Assembly (NCBI GenBank): GCA_944321125.1
Contig: CALUKD010000004.1
Coordinates: 62,001 to 126,000, forward strand
DNA length: 64,000 nt
Origin: Candidatus Butyricimonas faecavium
GTDB lineage: Bacteria > Bacteroidota > Bacteroidia > Bacteroidales > Marinifilaceae
Direction of reading: 5' to 3'
Numbering within the stretch: position 1 is the first letter of the stretch; each line of letters begins with the position of its first letter. Below the pieces are notes generated by a model. That model did not search any database. It was not told where the DNA came from and saw only the letters and a program-made list of their open reading frames with translations. Of this stretch, positions 53,054-61,903 are shown piece after piece. The translations under genes were made by a program, and so were the position numbers.

Positions 53054-53069
53054 CGAGAGACAGCTTTTT
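53041..53069 (+). terminator. Terminator overlapping the end of nth
   Basis: AAAGCTGTCT (53041-53050) / AGACAGCTTT (53058-53067), a perfect 10-bp stem with a 7-nt loop and a T run. The left arm encodes the last residues of nth. Confidence 0.82.
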
Positions 53070-53200
53070 CACTATTTACTACTAACCCTAAAATTGGAAC
53101 TACTTCGAGCATCCATTTTCTTACAATAAACCCATTTTTATTACTTAGTGTGCATTTATTAGATGCAGGATTTTTGAAAAGGTTGCGTGAAGAAATAAAA

Positions 53201-53238
53201 AAAATAGAGGATTGTGATTAGCAATCCTCTATTTTTTT
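53201..53238. terminator. Bidirectional terminator downstream of the M3 peptidase
   Basis: A perfect 14-bp stem AAAATAGAGGATTG (53201-53214) / CAATCCTCTATTTT (53222-53235) with a 7-nt loop; A-rich on the left and T-rich on the right, so it can act on both strands. It directly follows the minus-strand peptidase stop. Confidence 0.85.
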
Positions 53239-55354
53239 ATTTTAATCCTTTACGCTTTAGTAATGGATCAATAGAAGGTTCTTGGCCTCTGAATTTTTGG
53301 TAAAGAGTCATGGCATCTTGGGAACCTCCTTTGGAAAGAATGTATTCCCGGAATGCTTTTGCTTTTTCAGGATTGAAGATATCCCCGGTTTCTTTAAATG
53401 CTTCAAAGGCATCAGCGTCAAGAACTTCTGCCCATGTATAAGCGTAATATCCGGAAGAATAACCTCCAGCAAATATGTGCTGGAAGTAAGGACTGCGATA
53501 ACGTACTGTGATCTCCGGTATGAGGCCGATTTTTTCCAGCGTGTTTTTTTCGAATTCATTCGGGTTTACTGGATCGGTCGTGTTACGTGTGTGGTAAGCC
53601 ATATCCAATAGGGCGGCTGCCATAAATTCGGTTGTAACGAATCCCTGGTTGAAATGTCCGCTATTTTCCAGTTTGTCTATAAGCTCTTGTGGGATAGGTT
53701 CTCCCGTTTTGTAATGACGGGCGTAAACTTTCAATACTTCGGGATCAGCGGCCCAGTTTTCCATAATTTGGGATGGGAGTTCTACGAAATCCCTAGGAAC
53801 AGAAGTTCCTGATACTTTATTATATGTACATTGTGACAATAGACCATGAAGTGCATGACCGAATTCATGGAAAAGGGTTTGTGCTTCGTCGAAGCTTAAT
53901 AATGCCGGAATATCTCCGGTGGGTTTGGTGAAATTGCACACATTCGTGATGATCGGGGTTACTTTTTTGCCTAGTGCAGATTGCTTACGGTAAGCGTTCA
54001 TCCATGCTCCAGAACGCTTGCTTTCTCTCGGGTGGAAATCCATGTAGAGAATCCCGATATGGTCTCCATTTGCTTCCTTCACTTCGAATGCTAAAGCGTC
54101 TGGGTGGGGAACGGGGAGGTCGGTACGTTGCGTGAACGTGATTCCATATAACTTATTGGCCGTGTAGAAAGCCCCTTCTCTGACATTTTCCAGCGGGAAG
54201 TATTGACGAAGTTCGTTTTCGTCCAACCCGTATTTGGCTTTCTTTACTTTTTCCGCGTAATAACGCCAGTCCCAAGGTTGCAATTTGAAGTTCTTGCCTT
54301 CCTTTCGAATCATATCTTGAAGTTCTTTAGCTTCTTTTTTAGCAATCGGGAGTGCGGCATTCCAGATTTGATTACACAAGTTATACACGTTTTCCGGAGT
54401 TTTGGCCATGTTGTTGTCGAGAATAAATGCCGCATGGGTATCGTAACCGAGTAACTGGGCTTTTTGCACTCGCAGGGAAGTAATCTTGGATATAATTTTT
54501 TTGTTATCGAATTCGTTGTCGTTGTTACAACGGTTAATATAAGCTTTGTAGATTTTTTCTCTTAAATCTCGATTATCAGCATATTGTAGGAATGGGATCA
54601 TGCTTGGATTGTGAAGGGTGAATATCCATTTCCCATCCAGTCCGGCATTTTTAGCTGTGGTTGCTGCCGTGGCGATCACATTCTCAGGAAGGCCGGATAA
54701 ATCTTTTTCATTATCAATGATTAACTTAAAACTATTGGTCTCATTCAACAAGTTTTCGCCGAATTGCAAACTAAGCATGGATAACTCGCTATTCAATTTT
54801 TTGAATGTTTCCTTATCTTCGGGAGAAAGGTTTGCTCCCCCTCGGACGAAGCTTTGGTAATATTTGTCGAGTACGGTTAATTGTTCGGGAGTCAGATTTT
54901 CTTTTTCCTTATTATTATATACCGTTTTGATTCGTTCGAAGAGTTTGTCATTTAAGTTGATCGCATCCCAGTGAGCGGTGAGTTTTGGCGTAATTTCTTT
55001 GGCAATAGCTTTGATCGAGTCGTTCGTGTTTGCTCCTTGTTGGTTACCGAACACGGAAGCTACTTTGTTTAGTAATTCACCGGAACTTTCAAGTGCGTCG
55101 ATCGTATTTTTAAATGTCGGTGTTTCCGGATTGTTAATGATTGCGTCGATTTCCGCTTGGTGTTGTTTAATCCCTTCCTCGTAAGCAGGAAGATAATGTC
55201 GATTTTTAATCAAGTGGAAAGGGGGAACCTCGTAAGGGGTTTCATACGTGTTGAAAAATGGATTTTCATTCTTCACTTGCCCTGATTGGCAGGATTGCAG
55301 CGCTAGTCCTACGCAACAAACTAAGTAAGTGACTTTTTTCATCTTAAATTTCAT
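53237..55354 (-). CDS. dcp: M3-family peptidyl-dipeptidase lipoprotein (Dcp-like)
   Basis: A zinc metallopeptidase that removes C-terminal dipeptides or cuts oligopeptides. The protein has a lipoprotein signal (VGLALQSCQS, Cys about 22), a long helical N-terminal part, and the M3 core with HEFGHALH (HExxH) at about residues 493-500 and the downstream Glu in the LPSQIMENWA segment. Length of about 700 fits Dcp/oligopeptidase A. Start may be the ATG at 55354 or 55342, both giving a good signal. The lipid anchor places it in the periplasm, unlike cytoplasmic Dcp of E. coli. Confidence 0.9.
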   Translation of the reverse strand: MKFKMKKVTYLVCCVGLALQSCQSGQVKNENPFFNTYETPYEVPPFHLIKNRHYLPAYEEGIKQHQAEIDAIINNPETPTFKNTIDALESSGELLNKVASVFGNQQGANTNDSIKAIAKEITPKLTAHWDAINLNDKLFERIKTVYNNKEKENLTPEQLTVLDKYYQSFVRGGANLSPEDKETFKKLNSELSMLSLQFGENLLNETNSFKLIIDNEKDLSGLPENVIATAATTAKNAGLDGKWIFTLHNPSMIPFLQYADNRDLREKIYKAYINRCNNDNEFDNKKIISKITSLRVQKAQLLGYDTHAAFILDNNMAKTPENVYNLCNQIWNAALPIAKKEAKELQDMIRKEGKNFKLQPWDWRYYAEKVKKAKYGLDENELRQYFPLENVREGAFYTANKLYGITFTQRTDLPVPHPDALAFEVKEANGDHIGILYMDFHPRESKRSGAWMNAYRKQSALGKKVTPIITNVCNFTKPTGDIPALLSFDEAQTLFHEFGHALHGLLSQCTYNKVSGTSVPRDFVELPSQIMENWAADPEVLKVYARHYKTGEPIPQELIDKLENSGHFNQGFVTTEFMAAALLDMAYHTRNTTDPVNPNEFEKNTLEKIGLIPEITVRYRSPYFQHIFAGGYSSGYYAYTWAEVLDADAFEAFKETGDIFNPEKAKAFREYILSKGGSQDAMTLYQKFRGQEPSIDPLLKRKGLK

Positions 55355-55374
55355 TATTTGGTTTTAGAATACGA

Positions 55375-55406
55375 CAAATATAATTAAGTCGGGCAGAATA
55401 TACAAA
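55375..55406 (-). promoter_or_regulatory. Promoter of the M3 peptidase gene
   Basis: Minus strand TTTG (55403-55406), 20-nt spacer, TATATTTG (55375-55382): both boxes exact. Leader of about 17 nt to the ATG at 55354. Confidence 0.7.
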
Positions 55407-55422
55407 TAAATGATTTTCTCCT

Positions 55423-55430
55423 TATTTTTG
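55423..55430 (+). promoter_or_regulatory. Possible -7 box for the FMN-binding/4Fe-4S gene
   Basis: TATTTTTG, exact TAnnTTTG match. It overlaps the alternative GTG start at 55430, which argues for the ATG at 55442 and a very short leader. Confidence 0.4.
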
Positions 55431-55441
55431 TGGCTTTCAAT

Positions 55442-56716
55442 ATGGACAAGATTGATATGAATATACAAGATAATGTTGCAACTTTTGTCACGAAGTTACC
55501 TAAGGTGATTTTGTTGTGTGTTATTATTTACCTGATTTCATTGAATTTCAGGACAGCCAACGAAACCTCGAAGAATCAGAAGGTGAAAGCTGAAGTTACG
55601 AACATTGTTCCTCTGGATGCGGTGAAAAAATATTTTCCGACCTGTACGAGTGTTGAAAAAGTGAACGAGGTTTGTTATGTCGTGAAGGCGGATGGGGAGG
55701 AGATAGGTAAACTACTTGTTACTACCCCGATCGCGGACGATTTGATCGGTTATGCTGGGAATGTACCTTTGTTTTTGGCTGTTTCCGAGGAAGATGTAAT
55801 ATTGGGACTTACTTTGTTGAATAATAGCGAGTCACCCGGATTTTTGAAACGTTTGGAGAAAAAGAATCTGTTATCGGCATGGGATGGTAAAACATTGGAG
55901 GAGGCTGAACAATTGAACGTGGAAGCGGTGAGTGGAGCCACGATGTCGAGTGATGCTATCCGGGGAAGTGTGAAAAGGGCGCTGGAGTTTCATCTGGAAC
56001 GTGATGGGGGAGGTTTTGAAGTGGATTGGGTGAAATTGTTGCAACACGTTTTGGGGGGAATTGTGGTTTTGTTGGCGTTAGCCAGTATGTTCTGGGGAAG
56101 TCGGATGAAGCGTTGGCGTTATGTGTTGCAAGTTTCTTCCGTGTTAATTCTTGGTTTTTGGTCCGGGTATTTTGTTTCTTTCGAATTGCTGTTTAATTGG
56201 TTGTTGAACGGGATTCCATGGGGAGCGCGTATCTTGTTACCTGTAATTGCCGTGTTGGCTTTGGCTTGCCCTTTGTTCCTAAATAAGGCTTATTATTGTG
56301 CGTATTTATGTCCTTTTGGGGCAGCACAGGAGTTGGTCGGGAAAGTGCGTAAGAAAAAAATAGCCCCGGAGGGTGTGTGGAAAAATGTATTTAAATATAC
56401 TCGTGTGGTTTATTTTATGGTGATTCTTGCACTGTTATTGTGGGGTATTCCTTTAGAATTAGCATCGTTAGAACCCTTTTCCGCATTTTTATTGACTGCG
56501 GCTACTGGGTGGGTAATCGCTTTGGCTGTCATATTTTTACTTTTATCAGTGTTCTTTGCCCGTCCTTGGTGTAACTATTTTTGTCCGACTGGGGCGTTGT
56601 TGGATATTTTGAGAAAGGCCGATACAAAGGCTAATTCAGAAAGAAGAAAAAAGATAATCCGGGAATTTATTGCTTTGGTGATCTTCCTTGTGATATTATA
56701 TTTTATATTGAGGTAA
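55442..56716 (+). CDS. Membrane electron-transfer protein with FMN-binding and 4Fe-4S domains
   Basis: The protein of 424 residues has one N-terminal membrane helix, a periplasmic FMN-binding domain (NosR/RnfG type) with VSGATMSSDAI near residue 170 where FMN is bound covalently to Thr, five or six membrane helices (about 205-410), and two NapH-like cysteine loops, CAYLCPFGAAQ and CNYFCPTGALL. This architecture passes electrons across the membrane to or from flavin. No reductase or Rnf/Nqr genes are adjacent, so donor and acceptor are unknown. It is divergent from the peptidase gene. Confidence 0.83.
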   Translation: MDKIDMNIQDNVATFVTKLPKVILLCVIIYLISLNFRTANETSKNQKVKAEVTNIVPLDAVKKYFPTCTSVEKVNEVCYVVKADGEEIGKLLVTTPIADDLIGYAGNVPLFLAVSEEDVILGLTLLNNSESPGFLKRLEKKNLLSAWDGKTLEEAEQLNVEAVSGATMSSDAIRGSVKRALEFHLERDGGGFEVDWVKLLQHVLGGIVVLLALASMFWGSRMKRWRYVLQVSSVLILGFWSGYFVSFELLFNWLLNGIPWGARILLPVIAVLALACPLFLNKAYYCAYLCPFGAAQELVGKVRKKKIAPEGVWKNVFKYTRVVYFMVILALLLWGIPLELASLEPFSAFLLTAATGWVIALAVIFLLLSVFFARPWCNYFCPTGALLDILRKADTKANSERRKKIIREFIALVIFLVILYFILR

Positions 56717-56745
56717 AAAAAACTTGAAACTTTTTTACCGAAACA

Positions 56746-56777
56746 TTTGATTGTTTGAATAAAAAGTGCGTAATTTG
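56746..56777 (+). promoter_or_regulatory. Promoter of the rpmB-rpmG-DUF4295 operon
   Basis: TTTG (56746-56749), 21-nt spacer, TAATTTG (56771-56777; one base shorter than TAnnTTTG). The predicted leader is about 30 nt. Confidence 0.45.
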
Positions 56778-56814
56778 CATCCTGTTTGGAAAGCGTTTAT
56801 AAAAATATTGAGAG

Positions 56815-57057
56815 ATGTCAAGAATTTGTCAAATAACTGGAAAGAAAGCGATGGTTGGTAACCATGTATCTCACTCAAAGAGAAGAGTGAAGAGAACATT
56901 CGAGATCAACCTGTTTAAGAGGAATTTTTATTGGCCAGAAGAAGATAGATGGATCCGTTTGAATGTATCTGCAGCCGGATTGCGTCTGATCAACAAGAAA
57001 GGTATTAGTGCTTGTTTGAAAGAAGCTACTGCCAATGGTTTAATTAAGAACGTATAA
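56815..57057 (+). CDS. rpmB: 50S ribosomal protein L28
   Basis: The 80-residue basic protein opens [21 protein letters not shown], the L28 signature, and ends [19 protein letters not shown]. It is a structural protein of the large ribosomal subunit. The gene heads an operon with rpmG (11-nt gap) and a small DUF4295 gene. Confidence 0.97.
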   Translation: MSRICQITGKKAMVGNHVSHSKRRVKRTFEINLFKRNFYWPEEDRWIRLNVSAAGLRLINKKGISACLKEATANGLIKNV

Positions 57058-57068
57058 AGTAAGAAGAG

Positions 57069-57257
57069 ATGGCAAAGAAGAGCAAAGGAAACAGAATACA
57101 GGTGATTTTGGAGTGTACGGAACACAAAGAATCCGGAATGCCGGGTACGTCTCGTTATATCACTACCAAAAACAGAAAGAACACCCCCGAGAGAATGGAG
57201 TTGCGTAAATACAACCCGATTCTGAGAAGAGTAACTTTACACAGAGAAATAAAATAA
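57069..57257 (+). CDS. rpmG: 50S ribosomal protein L33
   Basis: The 62-residue protein has [20 protein letters not shown] and [22 protein letters not shown], the L33 signature. It lacks the four-cysteine zinc ribbon of the other L33 type, keeping only a single Cys, so it is the zinc-independent form. Middle gene of the three-gene operon. Confidence 0.96.
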   Translation: MAKKSKGNRIQVILECTEHKESGMPGTSRYITTKNRKNTPERMELRKYNPILRRVTLHREIK

Positions 57258-57264
57258 TTAAGCT

Positions 57265-57417
57265 ATGGCAAAGAAAGTTGTTGCAACACTTAAAACAGCA
57301 GATGGTAGGGGATTTGCAAAAATTATCAAAATGGTAAAATCTCCAAAAACCGGTGCCTATACTTTTAAGGAACAAATGGTTCCTAATGATCAGGTGAAAG
57401 AAGCCGTGAAAAAGTAA
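57265..57417 (+). CDS. DUF4295 family small basic protein
   Basis: A 50-residue protein starting MAKKVVATLKTADGRGFAKI and ending KEAVKK. It belongs to DUF4295, found after rpmG in Bacteroidetes. The high lysine content and the operon position (7 nt after rpmG) point to a ribosome-associated role; this is inference. It is easily missed because of its length. Confidence 0.9.
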   Translation: MAKKVVATLKTADGRGFAKIIKMVKSPKTGAYTFKEQMVPNDQVKEAVKK

Positions 57418-57440
57418 GATTTAAAATCTTCATATAAGAA

Positions 57441-57466
57441 AGAGCGTCGAGAGGCGCTCTTTTTTG
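57441..57466 (+). terminator. Terminator of the ribosomal-protein operon
   Basis: AGAGCGTC (57441-57448) / GGCGCTCT (57453-57460) with a GAGA loop, one G-T pair, followed by a T run. Confidence 0.83.
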
Positions 57467-57894
57467 TTCTTCGGAAATTACCCCCTCCAGAGCTCCCCCT
57501 TACACAGGGAAAGTTAGAGGCGGTAATTTTTTTATACTTACACCAAATTTCATTAGAACAAAAAAATCATGATTTTTTTATTTAAAAATGTAACCTATCC
57601 CAACAATTCCCGTTATACTCTGTGTATTCACAATCAAGAAGTATTTCTTGATGCTTGAAAACTGAAGAGTTATTTGAATAATTGAAAAATAAAATTTCTC
57701 GATTTTTTTTCGAGAAAAACGAAACCTTTCTTTAGCGGTAACGTTAAAGAAGTAAAATAGATGATGAACTTATGATTTATTTTTAGCTGTTATTAGATTG
57801 AATCATCTAGCATAAAGAGAGGGGATAGCTTTGACTAGGGTTTAAGCTGATTTTCTGACAGAGTTCTTAAAAGTACTGGAATATATCCTACGGG

Positions 57895-57946
57895 ACACCA
57901 CGCACACACACCACACACAGACGCACGCACACACACATACATACAA
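57895..57946. repeat. CA-rich microsatellite
   Basis: About 52 bp of almost pure CA dinucleotides interrupted by CC, GA, GC and TA steps (e.g. cgcacacacaccacacacag, acgcacgcacacacacatac). Such a strand-biased dinucleotide tract is rare in bacterial genomes and lies outside any gene. Confidence 0.75.
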
Positions 57947-58161
57947 CATCTTTTCGTCAGTCCCAATGTATTCCATTTAAGACACTACAGGAAATCCCTC
58001 CTTTTTTATTTTTGATTTCCGATTTTAGATTCCTACCACACATTACTCCATGAATTTTAGATTTACTGATTCTAGATTTTTACTGTACCAAGTTTACACT
58101 TTTTATTTGTAAATTGTAAATCATAAATCATAAATTTTTCTTTCATTCGAAATAGTTTCTC

Positions 58162-58169
58162 TATCTTTG
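58162..58169 (+). promoter_or_regulatory. Promoter -7 box for uvrA
   Basis: TATCTTTG, exact TAnnTTTG match, about 28 nt before the ATG at 58198; upstream region is T-rich without an exact TTTG. Confidence 0.48.
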
Positions 58170-58197
58170 TAAGTTGATTTTTAAGGAATAGGAATTC

Positions 58198-61038
58198 ATG
58201 GAGTATAGAGAAGAAGAAGATAACAATATAGCCATATTTGGTGCTAGAGAGCATAATCTGAAAAATATAGATCTGACGATTCCACGGGATAAGCTGACGG
58301 TAATTACCGGGTTAAGCGGGAGCGGAAAATCATCTTTGGCTTTTGATACGATATATGCCGAGGGGCAGCGTCGGTATCTGGAAACTTTTTCTGCATACGC
58401 CCGTCGTTTTCTGGGAGGAATGGAACGTCCGGATGTAGATAAGATTACCGGATTAAGTCCCGTGATTTCAATAGAACAGAAAACTACGAATAAAAATCCT
58501 CGTTCTACTGTTGGTACAACCACCGAAATCTATGACTTTTTGCGTTTGCTTTACGCTCGTGCCGGGGTGGCTTATTCTTATGCCACGGGTAGTAAGATGG
58601 TAAAGTACACGGATGAACAGATATTGGAATTGTTGCAGCGTGATTTTGCTGGACGGCGTATCTTGTTGTTGGCTCCCGTGGTAAAAGGACGTAAGGGGCA
58701 TTACCGGGAGTTATTTGAGAATTTACGGAAGAATGGTTTTATCTCGGCACGGGTAGACGGGGAGTTGCAGGAAATAACGATTGGGATGAGTGTTGATCGT
58801 TACAAGATGCACGATATTGAAATCGTGGTGGATAAGATTGTCATGGATCAGGCAGATCTAAAACGCTTGAAAAATTCCGTGGCTACTGCTATGAAACATG
58901 GTAAGGGTGTGATGATGGTAAAAGATTACAAGTCAGACGAAATTAAATATTATAGCCGTCATTTGATGTGTCCGGATACCGGGCTTTCCTATAAAGATCC
59001 GGCTCCGCATACTTTTTCTTTTAATTCTCCTCACGGGGCTTGTAAGAAATGTAAGGGATTGGGATTTATCAACGAAGTGGCAATGGAAAAGATTATCCCG
59101 GATAATTCATTATCGATTCATGCCGGAGGAATTCTGCCCCTTGGAAAATATAAGGCTTCCCTTATTTTTTACCAAATCGAAACGATTTTGAGAAAACACG
59201 GTGCTGATATTAAACAACCGATTCGGGATTTGCCCGAAGAGGCCTTGACGGATATTTTGTACGGTTATCCGGGGCAATTCCGCTTGGAGAATACAGAGAT
59301 CGGGGTGTCGTCCAATTTTCTCACGACGTACGAGGGTATATTGAAGTATGTCACCATGCAAGAGGAAAATTCGACTTCCAAAAAAGCGAATAAATGGGCG
59401 GAACAGTTTATTTCCGTGACTACCTGTGATGTATGTAACGGTCAACGGTTGAATCAGGAAGCTCTACATTTCTATATTAACGGGAAGAATATTTCCGAGT
59501 TGGCTAATATGGAATTATCTGATTTGTACGAGTGGATCAGTAATGTGGAGGAACATCTGGAAGATAAACAGAAAAAGATTGCGGGGGAGATTTTGAAGGA
59601 GATCCGGACTCGTCTGAAGTTTATGCTTGATGTCGGCTTGGAGTATCTTTCTTTAAATCGCCAGTCCATGACATTATCGGGAGGGGAGTCTCAGCGTATT
59701 CGTTTGGCGACGCAGATCGGTTCACAGTTGGTTAATGTACTTTATATATTGGATGAACCGAGTATCGGTTTGCACCAGAAGGATAACCGGAAGTTGATTC
59801 ATTCTTTACAAGAATTACGGGATAACGGTAATTCGGTGATCGTGGTGGAACATGATAAGGAGATGATGGAGAATGCCGATTATATTGTGGATTTGGGACC
59901 CAAGGCGGGAAGAAAAGGCGGAGAGATCACAGCTATCGGGAAATATTCCGATATTCTGAAAAGTAATAGTCTGACGGCACAATATTTGAAGGGGGAGAAG
60001 GTTATTGCTATTCCGGCAGAACGTCGTGCAGGAAATGGAAAGAAGATTTCCTTGAAAGGCTGTACTGGAAATAATCTTAAAAATGTGAATGTTGATTTTC
60101 CTCTAGGAAAATTGATATGTGTGACGGGGGTGAGTGGTAGTGGAAAATCTTCTTTGGTTAACGGTACTTTACATCCAATATTGAGTGCTTATTTTAATAA
60201 CGCTTTAGCTACACCGTTGCCTTATAAATCGATTAAAGGGATGGACGAGATCGATAAAGTTGTCGTGGTGGATCAAAGCCCGTTAGGTAAAAGTCCTCGT
60301 TCCAATCCAGCTACTTACACGGGATTGTTTACTGATATTCGAAAGATATTTGAAAAGTTACCGGAATCACAGATCCGGGGATACACGGCAGGACGTTTTT
60401 CTTTTAACGTGAGTGGTGGACGTTGCGAGGTGTGTAAAGGTGCGGGAGTGAAAACTATCGAAATGAATTTTCTCCCGGATGTCTATGTGCATTGCGAGGC
60501 TTGTGATGGTAAACGTTACAACAAAGAAACTCTGGAGGTCCGCTATAAAGGAAAATCTATCGGGGATGTGTTGAATTTGACGATTAATCAAGCGGTAGAA
60601 TTTTTTGAAAATCTGCCTCACTTGCAATCGAAATTGAAGATGTTACAGGATGTTGGGTTAGGGTATATTAAAATTGGACAACCTTGTACTACATTAAGCG
60701 GGGGAGAATCTCAGCGTATCAAATTGGCTGCCGAACTTTCGAAAAAAGATACTGGAAGTACGTTGTATATACTGGATGAACCTACAACCGGGCTGCATTT
60801 CGAGGATGTAAATATATTGTTGGGTGTGTTACAAAAACTGGTTGATAAAGGAAATACCGTGATTGTAATCGAGCATAACCTAGATGTGATTAAAGTTGCC
60901 GATTATCTTATTGATATGGGACCCGGTGGAGGTAAAATGGGTGGTACTGTCGTTTGCACCGGAACACCGGAAGAAGTTGCTCTGAATAAAGAATCCGTGA
61001 CGGCTCCTTTTCTGCGGGAAGAGTTGGGGATGAAATGA
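58198..61038 (+). CDS. uvrA: UvrABC nucleotide-excision repair protein, subunit A
   Basis: UvrA recognises bulky DNA lesions as an ATP-dependent dimer and loads UvrB. The 946-residue protein is full length with two ABC ATPase halves: Walker A GLSGSGKSS and GVSGSGKSS, signatures LSGGESQRIRLA and LSGGESQRIKLA, Walker B YILDEPS and YILDEPT. Zinc-binding cysteines are visible in CKKCKG, CDVCNG, CEVCKG and CEACDG. Bacteroidetes often carry more than one uvrA; this copy looks canonical. It is a single gene ended by hairpins at 61046-61110. Confidence 0.96.
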   Translation: MEYREEEDNNIAIFGAREHNLKNIDLTIPRDKLTVITGLSGSGKSSLAFDTIYAEGQRRYLETFSAYARRFLGGMERPDVDKITGLSPVISIEQKTTNKNPRSTVGTTTEIYDFLRLLYARAGVAYSYATGSKMVKYTDEQILELLQRDFAGRRILLLAPVVKGRKGHYRELFENLRKNGFISARVDGELQEITIGMSVDRYKMHDIEIVVDKIVMDQADLKRLKNSVATAMKHGKGVMMVKDYKSDEIKYYSRHLMCPDTGLSYKDPAPHTFSFNSPHGACKKCKGLGFINEVAMEKIIPDNSLSIHAGGILPLGKYKASLIFYQIETILRKHGADIKQPIRDLPEEALTDILYGYPGQFRLENTEIGVSSNFLTTYEGILKYVTMQEENSTSKKANKWAEQFISVTTCDVCNGQRLNQEALHFYINGKNISELANMELSDLYEWISNVEEHLEDKQKKIAGEILKEIRTRLKFMLDVGLEYLSLNRQSMTLSGGESQRIRLATQIGSQLVNVLYILDEPSIGLHQKDNRKLIHSLQELRDNGNSVIVVEHDKEMMENADYIVDLGPKAGRKGGEITAIGKYSDILKSNSLTAQYLKGEKVIAIPAERRAGNGKKISLKGCTGNNLKNVNVDFPLGKLICVTGVSGSGKSSLVNGTLHPILSAYFNNALATPLPYKSIKGMDEIDKVVVVDQSPLGKSPRSNPATYTGLFTDIRKIFEKLPESQIRGYTAGRFSFNVSGGRCEVCKGAGVKTIEMNFLPDVYVHCEACDGKRYNKETLEVRYKGKSIGDVLNLTINQAVEFFENLPHLQSKLKMLQDVGLGYIKIGQPCTTLSGGESQRIKLAAELSKKDTGSTLYILDEPTTGLHFEDVNILLGVLQKLVDKGNTVIVIEHNLDVIKVADYLIDMGPGGGKMGGTVVCTGTPEEVALNKESVTAPFLREELGMK

Positions 61039-61045
61039 GTTTTTT

Positions 61046-61112
61046 AAGTCCATAAGTTTTATGGGACTTTGTGGGATACTTTAGTTACGGCAACTCTCGT
61101 TGCCGTTATTTA
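61046..61112 (+). terminator. Two hairpins forming the uvrA terminator region
   Basis: AAGTCCATAA (61046-61055) pairs with TTATGGGACTT (61059-61069) with a 1-nt bulge. Further on, ACGGCAAC (61087-61094) / GTTGCCGT (61099-61106) is a perfect 8-bp stem followed by a T-rich stretch. The words ACTTT..TTACGGCA recur at about 17003-17019. Confidence 0.6.
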
Positions 61113-61207
61113 TTTTCGAAAAATTCTAGTAGTGGTTGTCTAAAATGATTGTAGATTGATCTGGGAATCAAAATATTTTACTTCTTGTTCAAGATTCGCA
61201 AGCATTC

Positions 61208-61237
61208 TTTGATTTATCCGTGATTTTTGTAATTTTG
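61208..61237 (+). promoter_or_regulatory. Promoter of the ECF sigma factor gene
   Basis: TTTG (61208-61211), an 18-nt spacer and TAATTTTG (61230-61237). It gives a leader of about 45 nt before the ATG at 61288. Confidence 0.6.
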
Positions 61238-61287
61238 TAAACCTTTTATAACGTTTATTGGTGTATAAATAAAACAATCTGGCTGAT

Positions 61288-61857
61288 ATGAAGAATTTAT
61301 TACAGGATAATTTAAAGGGGAATATCGTTTTTAAGGAAATTTTTATGACCTATTATGCTAGAATTGTTTATTTTGCATTTCAAATTGTAGGTGACCGAGT
61401 AGAGGCGGAGGATATTGCTCAAGATACTTTTGTAAATTTTTGGAATCAAAAAGAGAATGTGAGTCAACATGAAATCGCTATAAAAAATTATTTATATTTG
61501 ACTGCTAAAAATCTTTGTCTTAATCAAATTAGACACAATAATATTGTCAAGGAGTATCAGGCTAAAAATCAATTTTCATTACTTGATGATACGGATGTTG
61601 TGAATGCCATCGTTTCGTCTGAAATTTCTTCCCGAATTTATCAAGCTATAGAAACTTTACCGGCCCAATGCCGTGAAGTTACTCGTATGGCATATATTCA
61701 AGGATTGAAGAACCAAGAGATAGCGGATAATTTACAAATTTCTATCAATAGTGTAAGAGCTCATAAACAACGTGCTATTCAGTTACTTAGGAATAAATTA
61801 AGTAAAAAAGATTTGTTGTTGATGATAATTTTTGAAAAAAAATTGAGATCTATTTAG
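61288..61857 (+). CDS. ECF-type RNA polymerase sigma factor
   Basis: A sigma-70 family factor of 189 residues with region 2 (about 20-90; FMTYYARIVYFAFQIVGDRVEAEDIAQDTFVNFW) and region 4 (about 125-180; IYQAIETLPAQCREVTRMAYIQGLKNQEIADNLQISINSVRAHKQRAIQLLR). It is the usual first gene of a Bacteroidetes cell-surface signalling unit, followed by a FecR anti-sigma gene (46-nt gap) and a SusC/FecA-like receptor. It is predicted to switch on the downstream receptor operon when the substrate binds. Confidence 0.93.
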   Translation: MKNLLQDNLKGNIVFKEIFMTYYARIVYFAFQIVGDRVEAEDIAQDTFVNFWNQKENVSQHEIAIKNYLYLTAKNLCLNQIRHNNIVKEYQAKNQFSLLDDTDVVNAIVSSEISSRIYQAIETLPAQCREVTRMAYIQGLKNQEIADNLQISINSVRAHKQRAIQLLRNKLSKKDLLLMIIFEKKLRSI

Positions 61858-61903
61858 TCGTTTTTTTTTTTCATGTGTCTTTATTACAAATAATATAGAT
61901 TTC

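Larger units (their letters stand above)
57467..58197. other. Gene-free 730-bp region with microsatellite, hairpins and word repeats
   Basis: No coding region is visible. Contents: hairpin TTTCTCG / CGAGAAA (57695-57717); hairpin around ttctttagcggtaacgttaaagaa (about 57729-57752); a CA-rich microsatellite (57895-57946); tttagatt-type repeat words (58010-58135); and the uvrA promoter box (58162-58169). Confidence 0.5.
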
